Positions 54,092 through 62,865 of a stretch of DNA of 64,000 nt are shown piece after piece (the stretch's first letter is position 1; every line of letters starts with the position of its first letter). The DNA is taken from assembly GCF_014196915.1 (NCBI RefSeq), contig NZ_JACIEP010000009.1, forward strand, positions 124,001 through 188,000. The letters are read 5' to 3'. Source of the stretch: Dysgonomonas hofstadii (GTDB taxonomy: Bacteria > Bacteroidota > Bacteroidia > Bacteroidales > Dysgonomonadaceae). The notes beneath the pieces are model-generated. The model searched no databases, was not told where the DNA came from, and was given only the letters and a program-made list of their open reading frames with translations. The position numbers and the translations under genes were made by a program.

Positions 54092-54625
54092 ATGAAATAC
54101 CTTATATTCATTTCCTTAGGATGCATTTTCTATTCATGCTCATTTACATTACCCGAACCGGACATGCATCTCCGACTGAAAGATCAGAAATCTGAAATAA
54201 ATTCAGAAATTGTTGAAGGGAATGTATTAACCTATTCTGTAGCATCTCTGGATGAAAACCAGGAGATAGACTGTTTTTACCAGGTATTTCAGGATGAATC
54301 GAATCTTCTGATAAAAGCTGCTGAAACCAAGATGAGAGACGGTATCCCCAGCGACACCTCTTATGTCTACTATTTTGATAAGAATCAATATATATTTGCT
54401 TTTGAAGTAAAGACTGCAATAAAAACAGACACATTGTTCAATTCTGTTACAGCCTTTTACAATAAAGAAAAGAAGATTATAGGAAAAGAATATTCCACAG
54501 TAGACAATTGTGACATACCTCAGGAAAATACAGATTCTATTTTTGTAAACTTCTCATATTTCCAGATTCCGGCAGATGTGAAAACATTTGTGAGGGAGAA
54601 AAAGATTTTATTACGTAACAGATAA
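54092..54625 (+). CDS. hypothetical lipoprotein
   Basis: 177 residues with a short lipoprotein signal (LIFISLGCIFYSCSFTLP, lipobox Cys about residue 16). The mature part is beta-rich and acidic (SEIVEGNVLTYSVASLDENQ; DNCDIPQENTDSIFVNF). No family recognised. It stands alone between divergent promoter and the convergent DUF4276 gene, whose stop is 33 bases away. Confidence 0.6.
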   Translation: MKYLIFISLGCIFYSCSFTLPEPDMHLRLKDQKSEINSEIVEGNVLTYSVASLDENQEIDCFYQVFQDESNLLIKAAETKMRDGIPSDTSYVYYFDKNQYIFAFEVKTAIKTDTLFNSVTAFYNKEKKIIGKEYSTVDNCDIPQENTDSIFVNFSYFQIPADVKTFVREKKILLRNR

Positions 54626-54657
54626 CTCGTTATTAATCTTATTCCGGCTACCTCTTG

Positions 54658-55371
54658 TTATTTTCTAATATTCTCTATTATACCCATTAATTTATCCAGA
54701 GAATCTATATCATACCTTATCTGATTGCGAATGTGGTTATAATCTAATTTATTGACTACACGGACTGTAGCATTGTATTTCTTAGTATATGATTTCCCGA
54801 CCAGCCTGTAAATATTGTCCAGATCCTTGGCCGGATGCACCCGTTGTTCGGGATTGACTAAATACGGATCAAAGCCCAGTCTGTCGCGTATAAATTTACC
54901 GTTAGCCAGACGCTTATCTATTTTCTGAAAATGATGTGTTTCGGCCATAAACCACGCTTCTATTTCGTGAATGGCTATTATAATATCAAAATATGGCGCT
55001 TCCTTTTTAAATTTATGAGGTAAATAATGAAGTCCTTTTTCCAGCCTTTCCAGATCGTCAACAGGAATGGGGTAAAGATCGCGTAGCCCGATTATCTTCT
55101 CATAACCTTTCTCCCGCAGATTGATTATATTATCCATTATTTCCGATTTCACCCTGTTATCGGCACCACAATCAAAGATTAGCACCTCAAATCTCGGATT
55201 GCGGGAAAACGACATATTCCTTACAATTTCCTGTTTAGGAATATTCGTTCCTCCACGAAATTGTTTCTGGATAATATTTATTTGTTGTGTTCCGAGGATT
55301 TCTTTTACCAAGCGATTCACAAAGACCTGCTCGGTTTGCCCCTCAACAAAAAAAGCAATACGTCTCATCAA
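54658..55371 (-). CDS. TOPRIM-like DUF4276 protein, partner of AAA ATPase
   Basis: 237 residues. The TOPRIM-type pattern is visible: FFVEGQTEQVFVNRLVKEIL (conserved Glu), LIFDCGADNRVKSEIMDNI (Asp pair) and IIAIHEIEAWFMAETHHFQ. DUF4276 proteins resemble the nuclease half of OLD-family systems and are found beside ATPases. The start overlaps the ATPase stop by four bases (ATGA), so the two are translationally coupled. Likely a nuclease effector of a two-gene phage-defence system; catalysis is inferred. Confidence 0.8.
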   Translation of the reverse strand: MMRRIAFFVEGQTEQVFVNRLVKEILGTQQINIIQKQFRGGTNIPKQEIVRNMSFSRNPRFEVLIFDCGADNRVKSEIMDNIINLREKGYEKIIGLRDLYPIPVDDLERLEKGLHYLPHKFKKEAPYFDIIIAIHEIEAWFMAETHHFQKIDKRLANGKFIRDRLGFDPYLVNPEQRVHPAKDLDNIYRLVGKSYTKKYNATVRVVNKLDYNHIRNQIRYDIDSLDKLMGIIENIRK

Positions 55372-56507
55372 TCGTTATCGTCTTCTTCCACTGCAAAACC
55401 GTTGCGGTAGAAATCTGTAGTTAGAAAATCAAAGTTATTAAGCCCTGTATAGTTAAAGTCATCGAAGTTTTCTTTCGAATTGGTATAATCATAAAAAACC
55501 GATTTATGCGATTCCACACGGTCTATCACCGTCCAGAACTTCAATGGTATCTGGTTCATTACATAACGGTCGTTTGTGGTCATGAAAAACTGCAGGTTGG
55601 AATTATTTATCCGTTTAATGACAATATCCATCATTTTTTTCGAACTTTCGAAATCGAGTCCTTCACCCATATCATCAATCAGCATACACAACGACAGATT
55701 ACTCATACGGGCATACGTGAGCATTATCAACAAAGCCAAAGTACGGAACATACCCTGCGACATATCCCGCTGCAATACCATATACTGCCCTTCCTCTTCT
55801 ATGGCCAGCCCAAAGGTACCACCGCGCTCCAATATGTCAATGCCGGTAACAGCATTACCGAGCTCCTGCATACCGGAAATGATCTCCGAGACAAAAGCAT
55901 CTCCATATAATTCATGCCCCCGGTAGAACGTGTAGATAAGCACCTCTGTCCCCTCAATTCCCGGGTCACCGCCATCCATACGGGTATAATCTTTCACCTG
56001 TTTATTTTTTTCGAACTGATTGGCAAAAAGATAATTCTTCAGAGACTTCCCCCACTCCACAAAATTACCGAAGCATGGCCTGTTATCATTATCGCGGGCA
56101 CAAACCTGTAACTGATAATCCGCTACACTTATATCTTTTTTTTGTCCATCGGCGTTAAGAAATATATCCTTCGAACGGTGGATCAACAATTTATCCCCGG
56201 CAGACAATATTTCATCTATTATTTTCCGATCCTTAAATTCAAGGGCATATTTATAGCTTATATCATTATCTTTAAAAATCAACTCGAAATACTGGGAAGG
56301 GCTCAACACATCATTAAGATCGGTGCGTCCCGAAAACAATCCTGCAATTTCCCTGATCACATTCAAAGAGCGGCTTTTACCCGATGCATTTTTACCTACC
56401 AGTAAATTAATATTTTCGAAATAAGCATATCCGCCATCCCTGCCGACAATGCTCCATTCGCGGGGTTCACCCTTGTAACGCGTATATTTTAAAGATTTTA
56501 ATATCAT
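55368..56507 (-). CDS. AAA ATPase (OLD/RecF-like), first gene of a defence-type pair
   Basis: 379 residues. Walker A is LLVGKNASGKS (residues 36-46), a signature-like LQRDMSQGMFRTLALLIM and Walker B SLCMLIDDMGEGLDFES follow, then FFMTTNDRYVMNQIP (switch His position is Asn). The short insertion between Walker A and signature fits AAA_15/AAA_21-type ATPases rather than full-length SMC proteins. With the DUF4276 gene it forms an ATPase-TOPRIM module comparable in layout to PARIS, Gabija or split OLD systems, though it is not clearly any of them. Confidence 0.85.
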   Translation of the reverse strand: MILKSLKYTRYKGEPREWSIVGRDGGYAYFENINLLVGKNASGKSRSLNVIREIAGLFSGRTDLNDVLSPSQYFELIFKDNDISYKYALEFKDRKIIDEILSAGDKLLIHRSKDIFLNADGQKKDISVADYQLQVCARDNDNRPCFGNFVEWGKSLKNYLFANQFEKNKQVKDYTRMDGGDPGIEGTEVLIYTFYRGHELYGDAFVSEIISGMQELGNAVTGIDILERGGTFGLAIEEEGQYMVLQRDMSQGMFRTLALLIMLTYARMSNLSLCMLIDDMGEGLDFESSKKMMDIVIKRINNSNLQFFMTTNDRYVMNQIPLKFWTVIDRVESHKSVFYDYTNSKENFDDFNYTGLNNFDFLTTDFYRNGFAVEEDDND

Positions 56508-56547
56508 AATTACCTTTTTTATTATTCAAGAGGAATAATTTTCTTCT

Positions 56548-56610
56548 CAAATATAGTAATTTTACCTGTACATCTGCATTCCTAATTGTCACATTAAAAT
56601 TGTATCTTTG
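56548..56610. promoter_or_regulatory. divergent promoter cores (ATPase module and antiporter)
   Basis: TATATTTG on the minus strand (56555-56548) lies 41 bases before the ATPase start. TATCTTTG on the plus strand (56603-56610) lies 43 bases before the antiporter start. No convincing -33 element on either. Confidence 0.6.
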
Positions 56611-56652
56611 CACCAAAAAGCCAATCAAAGCTTATGAACAGAACTTTTATTC

Positions 56653-58929
56653 ATGAAAAAATATAAAAATCTTATATTCTACGCATCTGTTATAAGTATA
56701 TTTTCAGCTTTGGTCTACCTAATGCTGCGGCTGGGTAGAATAAATCTGGAAGCACAATTAAACGTCTACGGACTTGCTCCAAAGAATACTGCCTGGGGTA
56801 ATTTTTTACGCCACATCACTGACGACCTTGCTGGTCCTATGGCTATACTCTTGTTGCAAATTGTTGTTATTTTATTAGCTGTAAGATTATTTGGATGGAT
56901 ATGCCAGAAAATAGGCCAGCCTACCGTTGTCGGTGAGATTCTTGCCGGAGTGGTATTAGGGCCATCGCTTCTGGGCTTATATTTCCCTCAGGCATCCGAA
57001 TTTTTATTTCCCGATTCATCCTTAGACAATATAAAGTTTCTCAGCCATATAGGATTGATATTATTTATGTTCATTGTAGGCATGGAACTTAACCTGAAAA
57101 CAATAAAGAGCAAGGCCAACGATGCGCTTATCATCAGCCATACCAGTATAATCGTAGCTTTCACATTCGGGGTGATAGTCGCATACTATCTGTTTGGGAA
57201 CTATACACACGAAAGCACGATATTCCTCCCGTTTGCCTTATTTATGGGTATTGCCATGAGTATAGCGGCATTCCCTGTAATGGCACGTATAATACACGAA
57301 AAAGGGATAAATAAAACACCACTGGGGGCAACTATCATTACCTGCGCCGCCATTGACGATATTACCGCATGGTGTCTGCTTGCAGCTGTGATCGCGATTG
57401 TAAAAGCTGGATCTTTTACCAGTTCGCTATTCATTATATTAACAGCGATACTTTACATTGTAGTCATGTTTAAAATAGTGCGTCCGTTCCTTAAACGGAT
57501 TGCCGACCTGCAACCCTCAAGCAGAATAATCACAAAATCAACTATCGGGATATTCTTCCTTGTACTGTTTCTCTCATCCTATGCAACCGAAGTCATAGGA
57601 ATACATGCCCTGTTTGGAGCTTTCCTGGCAGGTGTGATCATGCCTCCGAATATAAATTTCAGAAGCCTGTTCACCGAAAAAATAGAAGATGTAGCTTTGG
57701 TTTTGCTACTCCCTTTATTTTTTGTCTATACCGGATTACGCACACAAATAGGTCTATTGAACGAACCCGGCTTGTGGCTGGTATGCCTCGGGATTATTGT
57801 ACTCGCCATCGCAGGTAAAACAATGGGTAGTGCACTTGCCGCCAGATTTGTGGGCAACAACTGGAAAGACAGCCTTACCATCGGGGCTCTGATGAATACA
57901 AGAGGCTTGATGGAACTGGTTGTACTGAATATAGGACTCGACCTCGGAATATTAACATCTGAGGTTTTTGCCATGATGGTGGTTATGGCACTAACCACTA
58001 CATTTATGACCTCCCCCCTGTTAAATCTGATAGACAGGATATTTAAGAAAAAAGAGGCTGCACCGCTGAAAATAGAGAAAAAATATAAAGTATTAGTATC
58101 TTTCGATAATCCCGAGATGGGACGTAAACTATTATATCTGGCAAACTGTTTTATACGAAAGAAACAGACTTCATCTGAACTGACGATGCTGTATCTCTCG
58201 GAGGGGAACTTATTATATCAATACGGGATGGAAGAGGAAGAAAAGGAAATGTTTAAGCCTGTAGAGGAAGAAGCATACAGCCTCAATCAGAATATCATCT
58301 CAGTATTTAAAGTGGCAGGTGATGTCAGCAAAGATGTAGCAAAGTTTGCAAACAAAGGGGAATATGACTTCCTGCTGATAGGATATAAGGATTCCATTTT
58401 TTCGAACAATATGCTGGGACGTTTATTAGGCTTCTCAAACAGGTTGATACATATTCCAAACTTTTTTCTGACGAAGTTTGGCAATCAGAAGAAATGGAGC
58501 AAAATGATGACAGCACCATTCGATGAAGGCACAAGAACTATTGTTTCGAAAAGCGATATGCCGGTTGGCATATTTATTGATAAAGGATCTATAGGTATGC
58601 GAAACATTTTCGTTCCCATACTTAGCGAAGATGATATATTTGTAGGAAGGTTCATGCAACGTCTGGCTGAAAACTCATACGTAAGGATTACTCTATGGGA
58701 CGCTATCGGACTAATGGACAGTTCCATGGAATTTACCAAAGCCGTAAGGGCGATAAAAGGGATAAACCCTTATCTGTTCCAGCTTTGGAACAGGAATATA
58801 CCTGTCGACAGCGACATACTGAACAAACAGGACCTGATACTTATCAGTCTGAACAGTTGGAAAGAGCTCGATGACAGGAATCCTAAATTACTGAAAGATA
58901 CGCCTTCTATGCTGGTACTTACAAACTAG
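56653..58929 (+). CDS. CPA2-family cation/proton antiporter
   Basis: 758 residues. About 12-13 membrane segments occupy residues 60-460, with GQPTVVGEILAGVVLGPSLL and the Asp-Asp motif in TCAAIDDITAWCLL that CPA2 antiporters use for ion exchange; HALFGAFLAGVIMPPNI is also typical. The remaining about 290 residues are a cytoplasmic domain with universal-stress-protein-like folds rather than a TrkA-N domain. It exchanges K+ or Na+ for protons. It leads a plus-strand pair with the TPR gene after 35 bases. Confidence 0.92.
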   Translation: MKKYKNLIFYASVISIFSALVYLMLRLGRINLEAQLNVYGLAPKNTAWGNFLRHITDDLAGPMAILLLQIVVILLAVRLFGWICQKIGQPTVVGEILAGVVLGPSLLGLYFPQASEFLFPDSSLDNIKFLSHIGLILFMFIVGMELNLKTIKSKANDALIISHTSIIVAFTFGVIVAYYLFGNYTHESTIFLPFALFMGIAMSIAAFPVMARIIHEKGINKTPLGATIITCAAIDDITAWCLLAAVIAIVKAGSFTSSLFIILTAILYIVVMFKIVRPFLKRIADLQPSSRIITKSTIGIFFLVLFLSSYATEVIGIHALFGAFLAGVIMPPNINFRSLFTEKIEDVALVLLLPLFFVYTGLRTQIGLLNEPGLWLVCLGIIVLAIAGKTMGSALAARFVGNNWKDSLTIGALMNTRGLMELVVLNIGLDLGILTSEVFAMMVVMALTTTFMTSPLLNLIDRIFKKKEAAPLKIEKKYKVLVSFDNPEMGRKLLYLANCFIRKKQTSSELTMLYLSEGNLLYQYGMEEEEKEMFKPVEEEAYSLNQNIISVFKVAGDVSKDVAKFANKGEYDFLLIGYKDSIFSNNMLGRLLGFSNRLIHIPNFFLTKFGNQKKWSKMMTAPFDEGTRTIVSKSDMPVGIFIDKGSIGMRNIFVPILSEDDIFVGRFMQRLAENSYVRITLWDAIGLMDSSMEFTKAVRAIKGINPYLFQLWNRNIPVDSDILNKQDLILISLNSWKELDDRNPKLLKDTPSMLVLTN

Positions 58930-58964
58930 TGGTAAAGGCAGAAACAACAAAAGAAAATTAGCGA

Positions 58965-61181
58965 ATGAATAGTCGGGATATAGTATCGATAAAGAAAGAT
59001 ATTTTAATCAACCTGTCAAAAAGGCAGTTAAAGGATGCTTTTCGGTCATTAAAGAAATTGACGAAAAACACCCAGGACTGGAAAATAACGGAAACATTGA
59101 GTGAGCTGGAGACAAACTACAAGTTTATGCTTCATTATTTGTTTGAGGGTGTGGAAGATACTCAGCGTGAAAATGTATACCGCAACCTGCTCCGTTCTTT
59201 ATACGAACTGACCGATGACTCTACCGATGAACTGATGAAAGTGGAATCATCGGGCATCTATTATGAAAAGTCCAGAATCAGCGCCTTAAAAAACAACTCG
59301 GTAGTCAATTATCAAAACCTGATAAAAGAAATTACCGACTCGTTCTCTCTTGTTGATCTTCTTGAGGAAGGAGAAGAAAAAATTAACCGGAAGAAAGATC
59401 TGGCTATAAGGCGCGAACGCATTGGTTCGGAGATGTTTAATTCAGTATATGTATCATCCCGGGCTGACGAGGAAGAAATGAATAATTATCTTGCTCTTAT
59501 CAACAATCCCGAATTGCCTGTACGTGAGAAATGCTTATTTCTTTCGGCACTTACGCTGGGACTCTTCCATCGATTCGATGGGCGTAAAACCCAGATACTG
59601 ATGTATGCTGCCGCATCTGAAGACATGCAGTTAAGGGCAAGAGCTATTGTAGGCCTGGTCATTGTTATGCAGATGTATGATGTCCGCTGGAACTTGTACC
59701 CGGAATTACAGAATCAACTGGCTATATTATCAGAAAATCCAAATTTCAAAAAAACAGCACTACGTGTCATTATACAATTGATACGGGCCAGAGAAACAGA
59801 AGAGATCACCAAGAAGATCAAAGAAGAGATACTTCCCGAAATGATGAAATTTAACCATCTTGCCGGACGCAAACTGAATATGGAAGAACTGATGGGCGGT
59901 GATTCGGATTTCTCTGAAAAAAACCCGGAATGGAAAAAAGAACTGGAAGAATCGGGACTGGGGAAAAAACTACAGGAATACTCAAACCTCCAGATGGAAG
60001 GTGCAGACGTATTCCACTCCACTTTCTCCGGATTGAAAAGTTTTCCTTTCTTCTCGGAACTGGGTAACTGGTTTTTACCGTTTGATCCGTCTTATTCAGA
60101 AATTGCCAACCTCTTCCCGGATGAAAGCAAGAATAGCTTACTGAAGACCGCGATTCTCGATTCAGGTCACATGTGCAATTCCGACAAATATTCTTTCTGT
60201 CTGAGTCTTGCTCAGATACCACAGGCACAGCGTGAAATGATGATGAGCCGCATGGGGGCAGAATCGGAAGAGATAAAGCAACTGCAAAAAGAAGCACAGG
60301 AGATGAACCCGACTATCGACGAAGAGATTCTGTCGAATCAATATATACAAGACCTTTACCGGTTCTTCAAACTGAATCCGTACAGGAATAATTTCTTCGA
60401 TATATTCAGGCTAAACCTCAACTTCTACGATAAAAAATCGATAGCCCCGCTTATATCGGATATAGACAGTATGAAAAAGATTGCCCTTTATTGTTTCGAT
60501 AAAAACAATTTCAAAGAGGCGTTGAATATATTCAACCGGTTGATAGCCATAGATGACCAATGTGAAGACATCTGGCAGAAAATAGGTTATTGCAAACAAA
60601 TGCTTGACAATATAGACGGAGCTTTGGATGCCTACCTGCAGGCCGATTTGCTGAAACCAAACAATTCGTGGATCATAAAAAGGATCGCACAGCTTTATCG
60701 TACACAGAAAAAACCTGATCTATCGCTCGACTATTATAAAAAAGCCGCGAAGCTGAATCCCGACAACATAAATACTGAGCTTAACATCGGGCATTGTTAT
60801 CTGGAAATGGAGGAATATGAACAGGCTTTAAACACATATTTTAAAGTGGAATTGCTAGACAGTAAAGGCTCCAAAGCATGGCGACCGATAGCATGGACTG
60901 CCTTCCTGCTCAAAAAATATGACGTAGCACAAAAGTATTATAAACAGATACTGGAAAATAAGCCGACCATACACGATTATCTGAACGCCGGGCATGTGGA
61001 ATTATGTGCCGGAAACAGGAAAAGCGCCATTGCCCTATACCAGAATATTCTGTATAAGGATCCCGATTTTGATCTGTTCCTATCTCTCTTCGAAACGGAT
61101 AAGACGACTTTGATAAGTCATGGTGTGGACGAAAAAATACTGCCGTTCTTATTTGATCAGATTAAATATACAATGGATTAA
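58965..61181 (+). CDS. large tetratricopeptide-repeat protein
   Basis: 738 residues, no signal peptide. The N-terminal 450 residues are helical and charged, without a known domain (LLEEGEEKINRKKDLAIRRE). The C-terminal about 220 residues are TPR units: ALNIFNRLIAIDDQCEDIWQ, ALDAYLQADLLKPNNSWIIK, SLDYYKKAAKLNPDNINTEL, ALNTYFKVELLDSKGSKAW. Likely a cytoplasmic scaffold. It follows the antiporter by 35 bases, so they may be co-expressed, but a functional link is unproven. Confidence 0.85.
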   Translation: MNSRDIVSIKKDILINLSKRQLKDAFRSLKKLTKNTQDWKITETLSELETNYKFMLHYLFEGVEDTQRENVYRNLLRSLYELTDDSTDELMKVESSGIYYEKSRISALKNNSVVNYQNLIKEITDSFSLVDLLEEGEEKINRKKDLAIRRERIGSEMFNSVYVSSRADEEEMNNYLALINNPELPVREKCLFLSALTLGLFHRFDGRKTQILMYAAASEDMQLRARAIVGLVIVMQMYDVRWNLYPELQNQLAILSENPNFKKTALRVIIQLIRARETEEITKKIKEEILPEMMKFNHLAGRKLNMEELMGGDSDFSEKNPEWKKELEESGLGKKLQEYSNLQMEGADVFHSTFSGLKSFPFFSELGNWFLPFDPSYSEIANLFPDESKNSLLKTAILDSGHMCNSDKYSFCLSLAQIPQAQREMMMSRMGAESEEIKQLQKEAQEMNPTIDEEILSNQYIQDLYRFFKLNPYRNNFFDIFRLNLNFYDKKSIAPLISDIDSMKKIALYCFDKNNFKEALNIFNRLIAIDDQCEDIWQKIGYCKQMLDNIDGALDAYLQADLLKPNNSWIIKRIAQLYRTQKKPDLSLDYYKKAAKLNPDNINTELNIGHCYLEMEEYEQALNTYFKVELLDSKGSKAWRPIAWTAFLLKKYDVAQKYYKQILENKPTIHDYLNAGHVELCAGNRKSAIALYQNILYKDPDFDLFLSLFETDKTTLISHGVDEKILPFLFDQIKYTMD

Positions 61182-61202
61182 ATACTGCTCATTGTATTAA
61201 TT

Positions 61203-62495
61203 CTACAAGATAAATCCATAAAGGAGTGTAGATACTATGGTCATTACTCCACCAACGATGGCTTCGTACGGAACCACTTTCATCCTTTCTTTTATATTCA
61301 TATACATAGAATCAGCAGTCACATGGAAGTAATTTCCTTGTGGCAACTGGTCGATAACGGTAGCCCCTGTGTGCACCATTACGGCTGCCGGGATAGGAGG
61401 AGTTCCCATATTCAGAATTGCCGTCCCGAACGAACCCGATGCCAATATAACTCCTGTGGAAGTAGACGCAGTAGCTGCTGCCATCAATATACCAGCGATA
61501 GGTGCCAGAAATGTCCCTGATATTCCAGAATAGTTGATAATGTTCACAATCTCCTCCGAAAGATTCGATGCTGAAATAAGTCCGGCTATTGCTCCTGCAC
61601 CAATAAGTATAAGGACAGTCGCTGTCATGCGGTTTATTCCGCTTGCTGTATATGCGAGTATTTTATTTGCCTTACCCATGGCCAGCATTCCGGCTATCCC
61701 GGCTATCGGCAGCACATACATAGCATCCAGTTTTATACTTTGCAGGAAAGATACGCCGAGTAAAGATCCGATAGGGTTTATAAGCAGGAGAATAATTGCC
61801 ACAACAGGAGCTATGATTGCCTTTCCGAAAGAAGGATATGAAGACGTATCGGATGAGTTCTTAATATCCTTATCTTCTATTTTACTTCCTTTGTTCTTTA
61901 TCATGTAAGCAATTATAACGGCGACAATCAAGCCAAACAGTGCCGGAATAAATCCGTACATCATCACCTCGCTAAGTTCGACGCCGAAGCCGTTAGCCGC
62001 AGCTATCGAATTGGGATTGGGAGAAATGACATTTCCGGCTTTCCCTCCACCCGACAAAGCCAGTAATAAAGATATTTTAGAGAATCCCATCGACTTTGCC
62101 ACAGAGAGGCCGATTGGTGCAACAATGAGCACAGCAACCGGAATAAATACCCCAACTGCTGTAATAATCATTGTTGCCAGAGCCAGGGCTAAAATAGCTT
62201 TACTTCCTCCCAGTTTTTTTACTATTGTACGGGCAATAGTCTCAGCTGCCCCCGAATCCATCATTACGCCCGCTAAAACACCTGCCGCAAGCACACGCAC
62301 TACGATGCCGATAATACTTTGTGTGCCGTTGATAATAACAGAAGTGGTTTGTACCAGATCGGCTCCACCAACGAGACAGCCAATGACAGCTCCCAAAAAC
62401 AGGGAATAAACAGGGTTTAATTTTCTGAGGATTAGTATAATGGCGACAAACAATCCTATTAGCGCGCCATACCATGTGATTACGAGTGTTTCCAT
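61203..62495 (-). CDS. GntP-family gluconate/organic acid permease
   Basis: 430 residues with about 12 membrane segments. Family landmarks are LLALSGGGKAGNVISPNPNS (re-entrant loop) and TASTSTGVILASGSFGTAIL. GntP permeases take up gluconate and related sugar acids, fructuronate or glycerate with protons. The gene converges on the TPR gene (21-base gap). A promoter core TAACTTTG lies at 62538-62531. The nearby sensor kinase may control it; substrate unknown. Confidence 0.9.
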   Translation of the reverse strand: METLVITWYGALIGLFVAIILILRKLNPVYSLFLGAVIGCLVGGADLVQTTSVIINGTQSIIGIVVRVLAAGVLAGVMMDSGAAETIARTIVKKLGGSKAILALALATMIITAVGVFIPVAVLIVAPIGLSVAKSMGFSKISLLLALSGGGKAGNVISPNPNSIAAANGFGVELSEVMMYGFIPALFGLIVAVIIAYMIKNKGSKIEDKDIKNSSDTSSYPSFGKAIIAPVVAIILLLINPIGSLLGVSFLQSIKLDAMYVLPIAGIAGMLAMGKANKILAYTASGINRMTATVLILIGAGAIAGLISASNLSEEIVNIINYSGISGTFLAPIAGILMAAATASTSTGVILASGSFGTAILNMGTPPIPAAVMVHTGATVIDQLPQGNYFHVTADSMYMNIKERMKVVPYEAIVGGVMTIVSTLLYGFIL

Positions 62496-62865
62496 AATAT
62501 TTGTTTAGTATCTATTGTATAGACATTTGTCAAAGTTAATTAGGTAATCATCACCATGTTAATTTTCTGTAAAAACAAAAATAACCTTTATTGTTTATAT
62601 TATTTCTTCTTACAGCAAATCTTCGGCATTAAGTGTATATTATACCTGTCATGCTATTATAATTTTTCCGTTATATTTTTATTTATTATTTTTAGAATGT
62701 TTTTCCATTCCTTCATTTAATTTTTTGGACTAATTGCATAAGCCGACTGACATACTATTTTCTTAATTTATCTATAAGAAAAATGTCATTATTTTCAATA
62801 TTTTTAGCTAAACTTGTATAGCCTAAGCTTATTGTATTTTATAAAAAGATATCTTATACTTCATA
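62496..62865. other. intergenic region between permease and sensor kinase
   Basis: 370 AT-rich bases between divergent genes. The minus-strand promoter core TAACTTTG (62538-62531) belongs to the permease. No plus-strand consensus core and no repeat was recognised. Confidence 0.5.
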
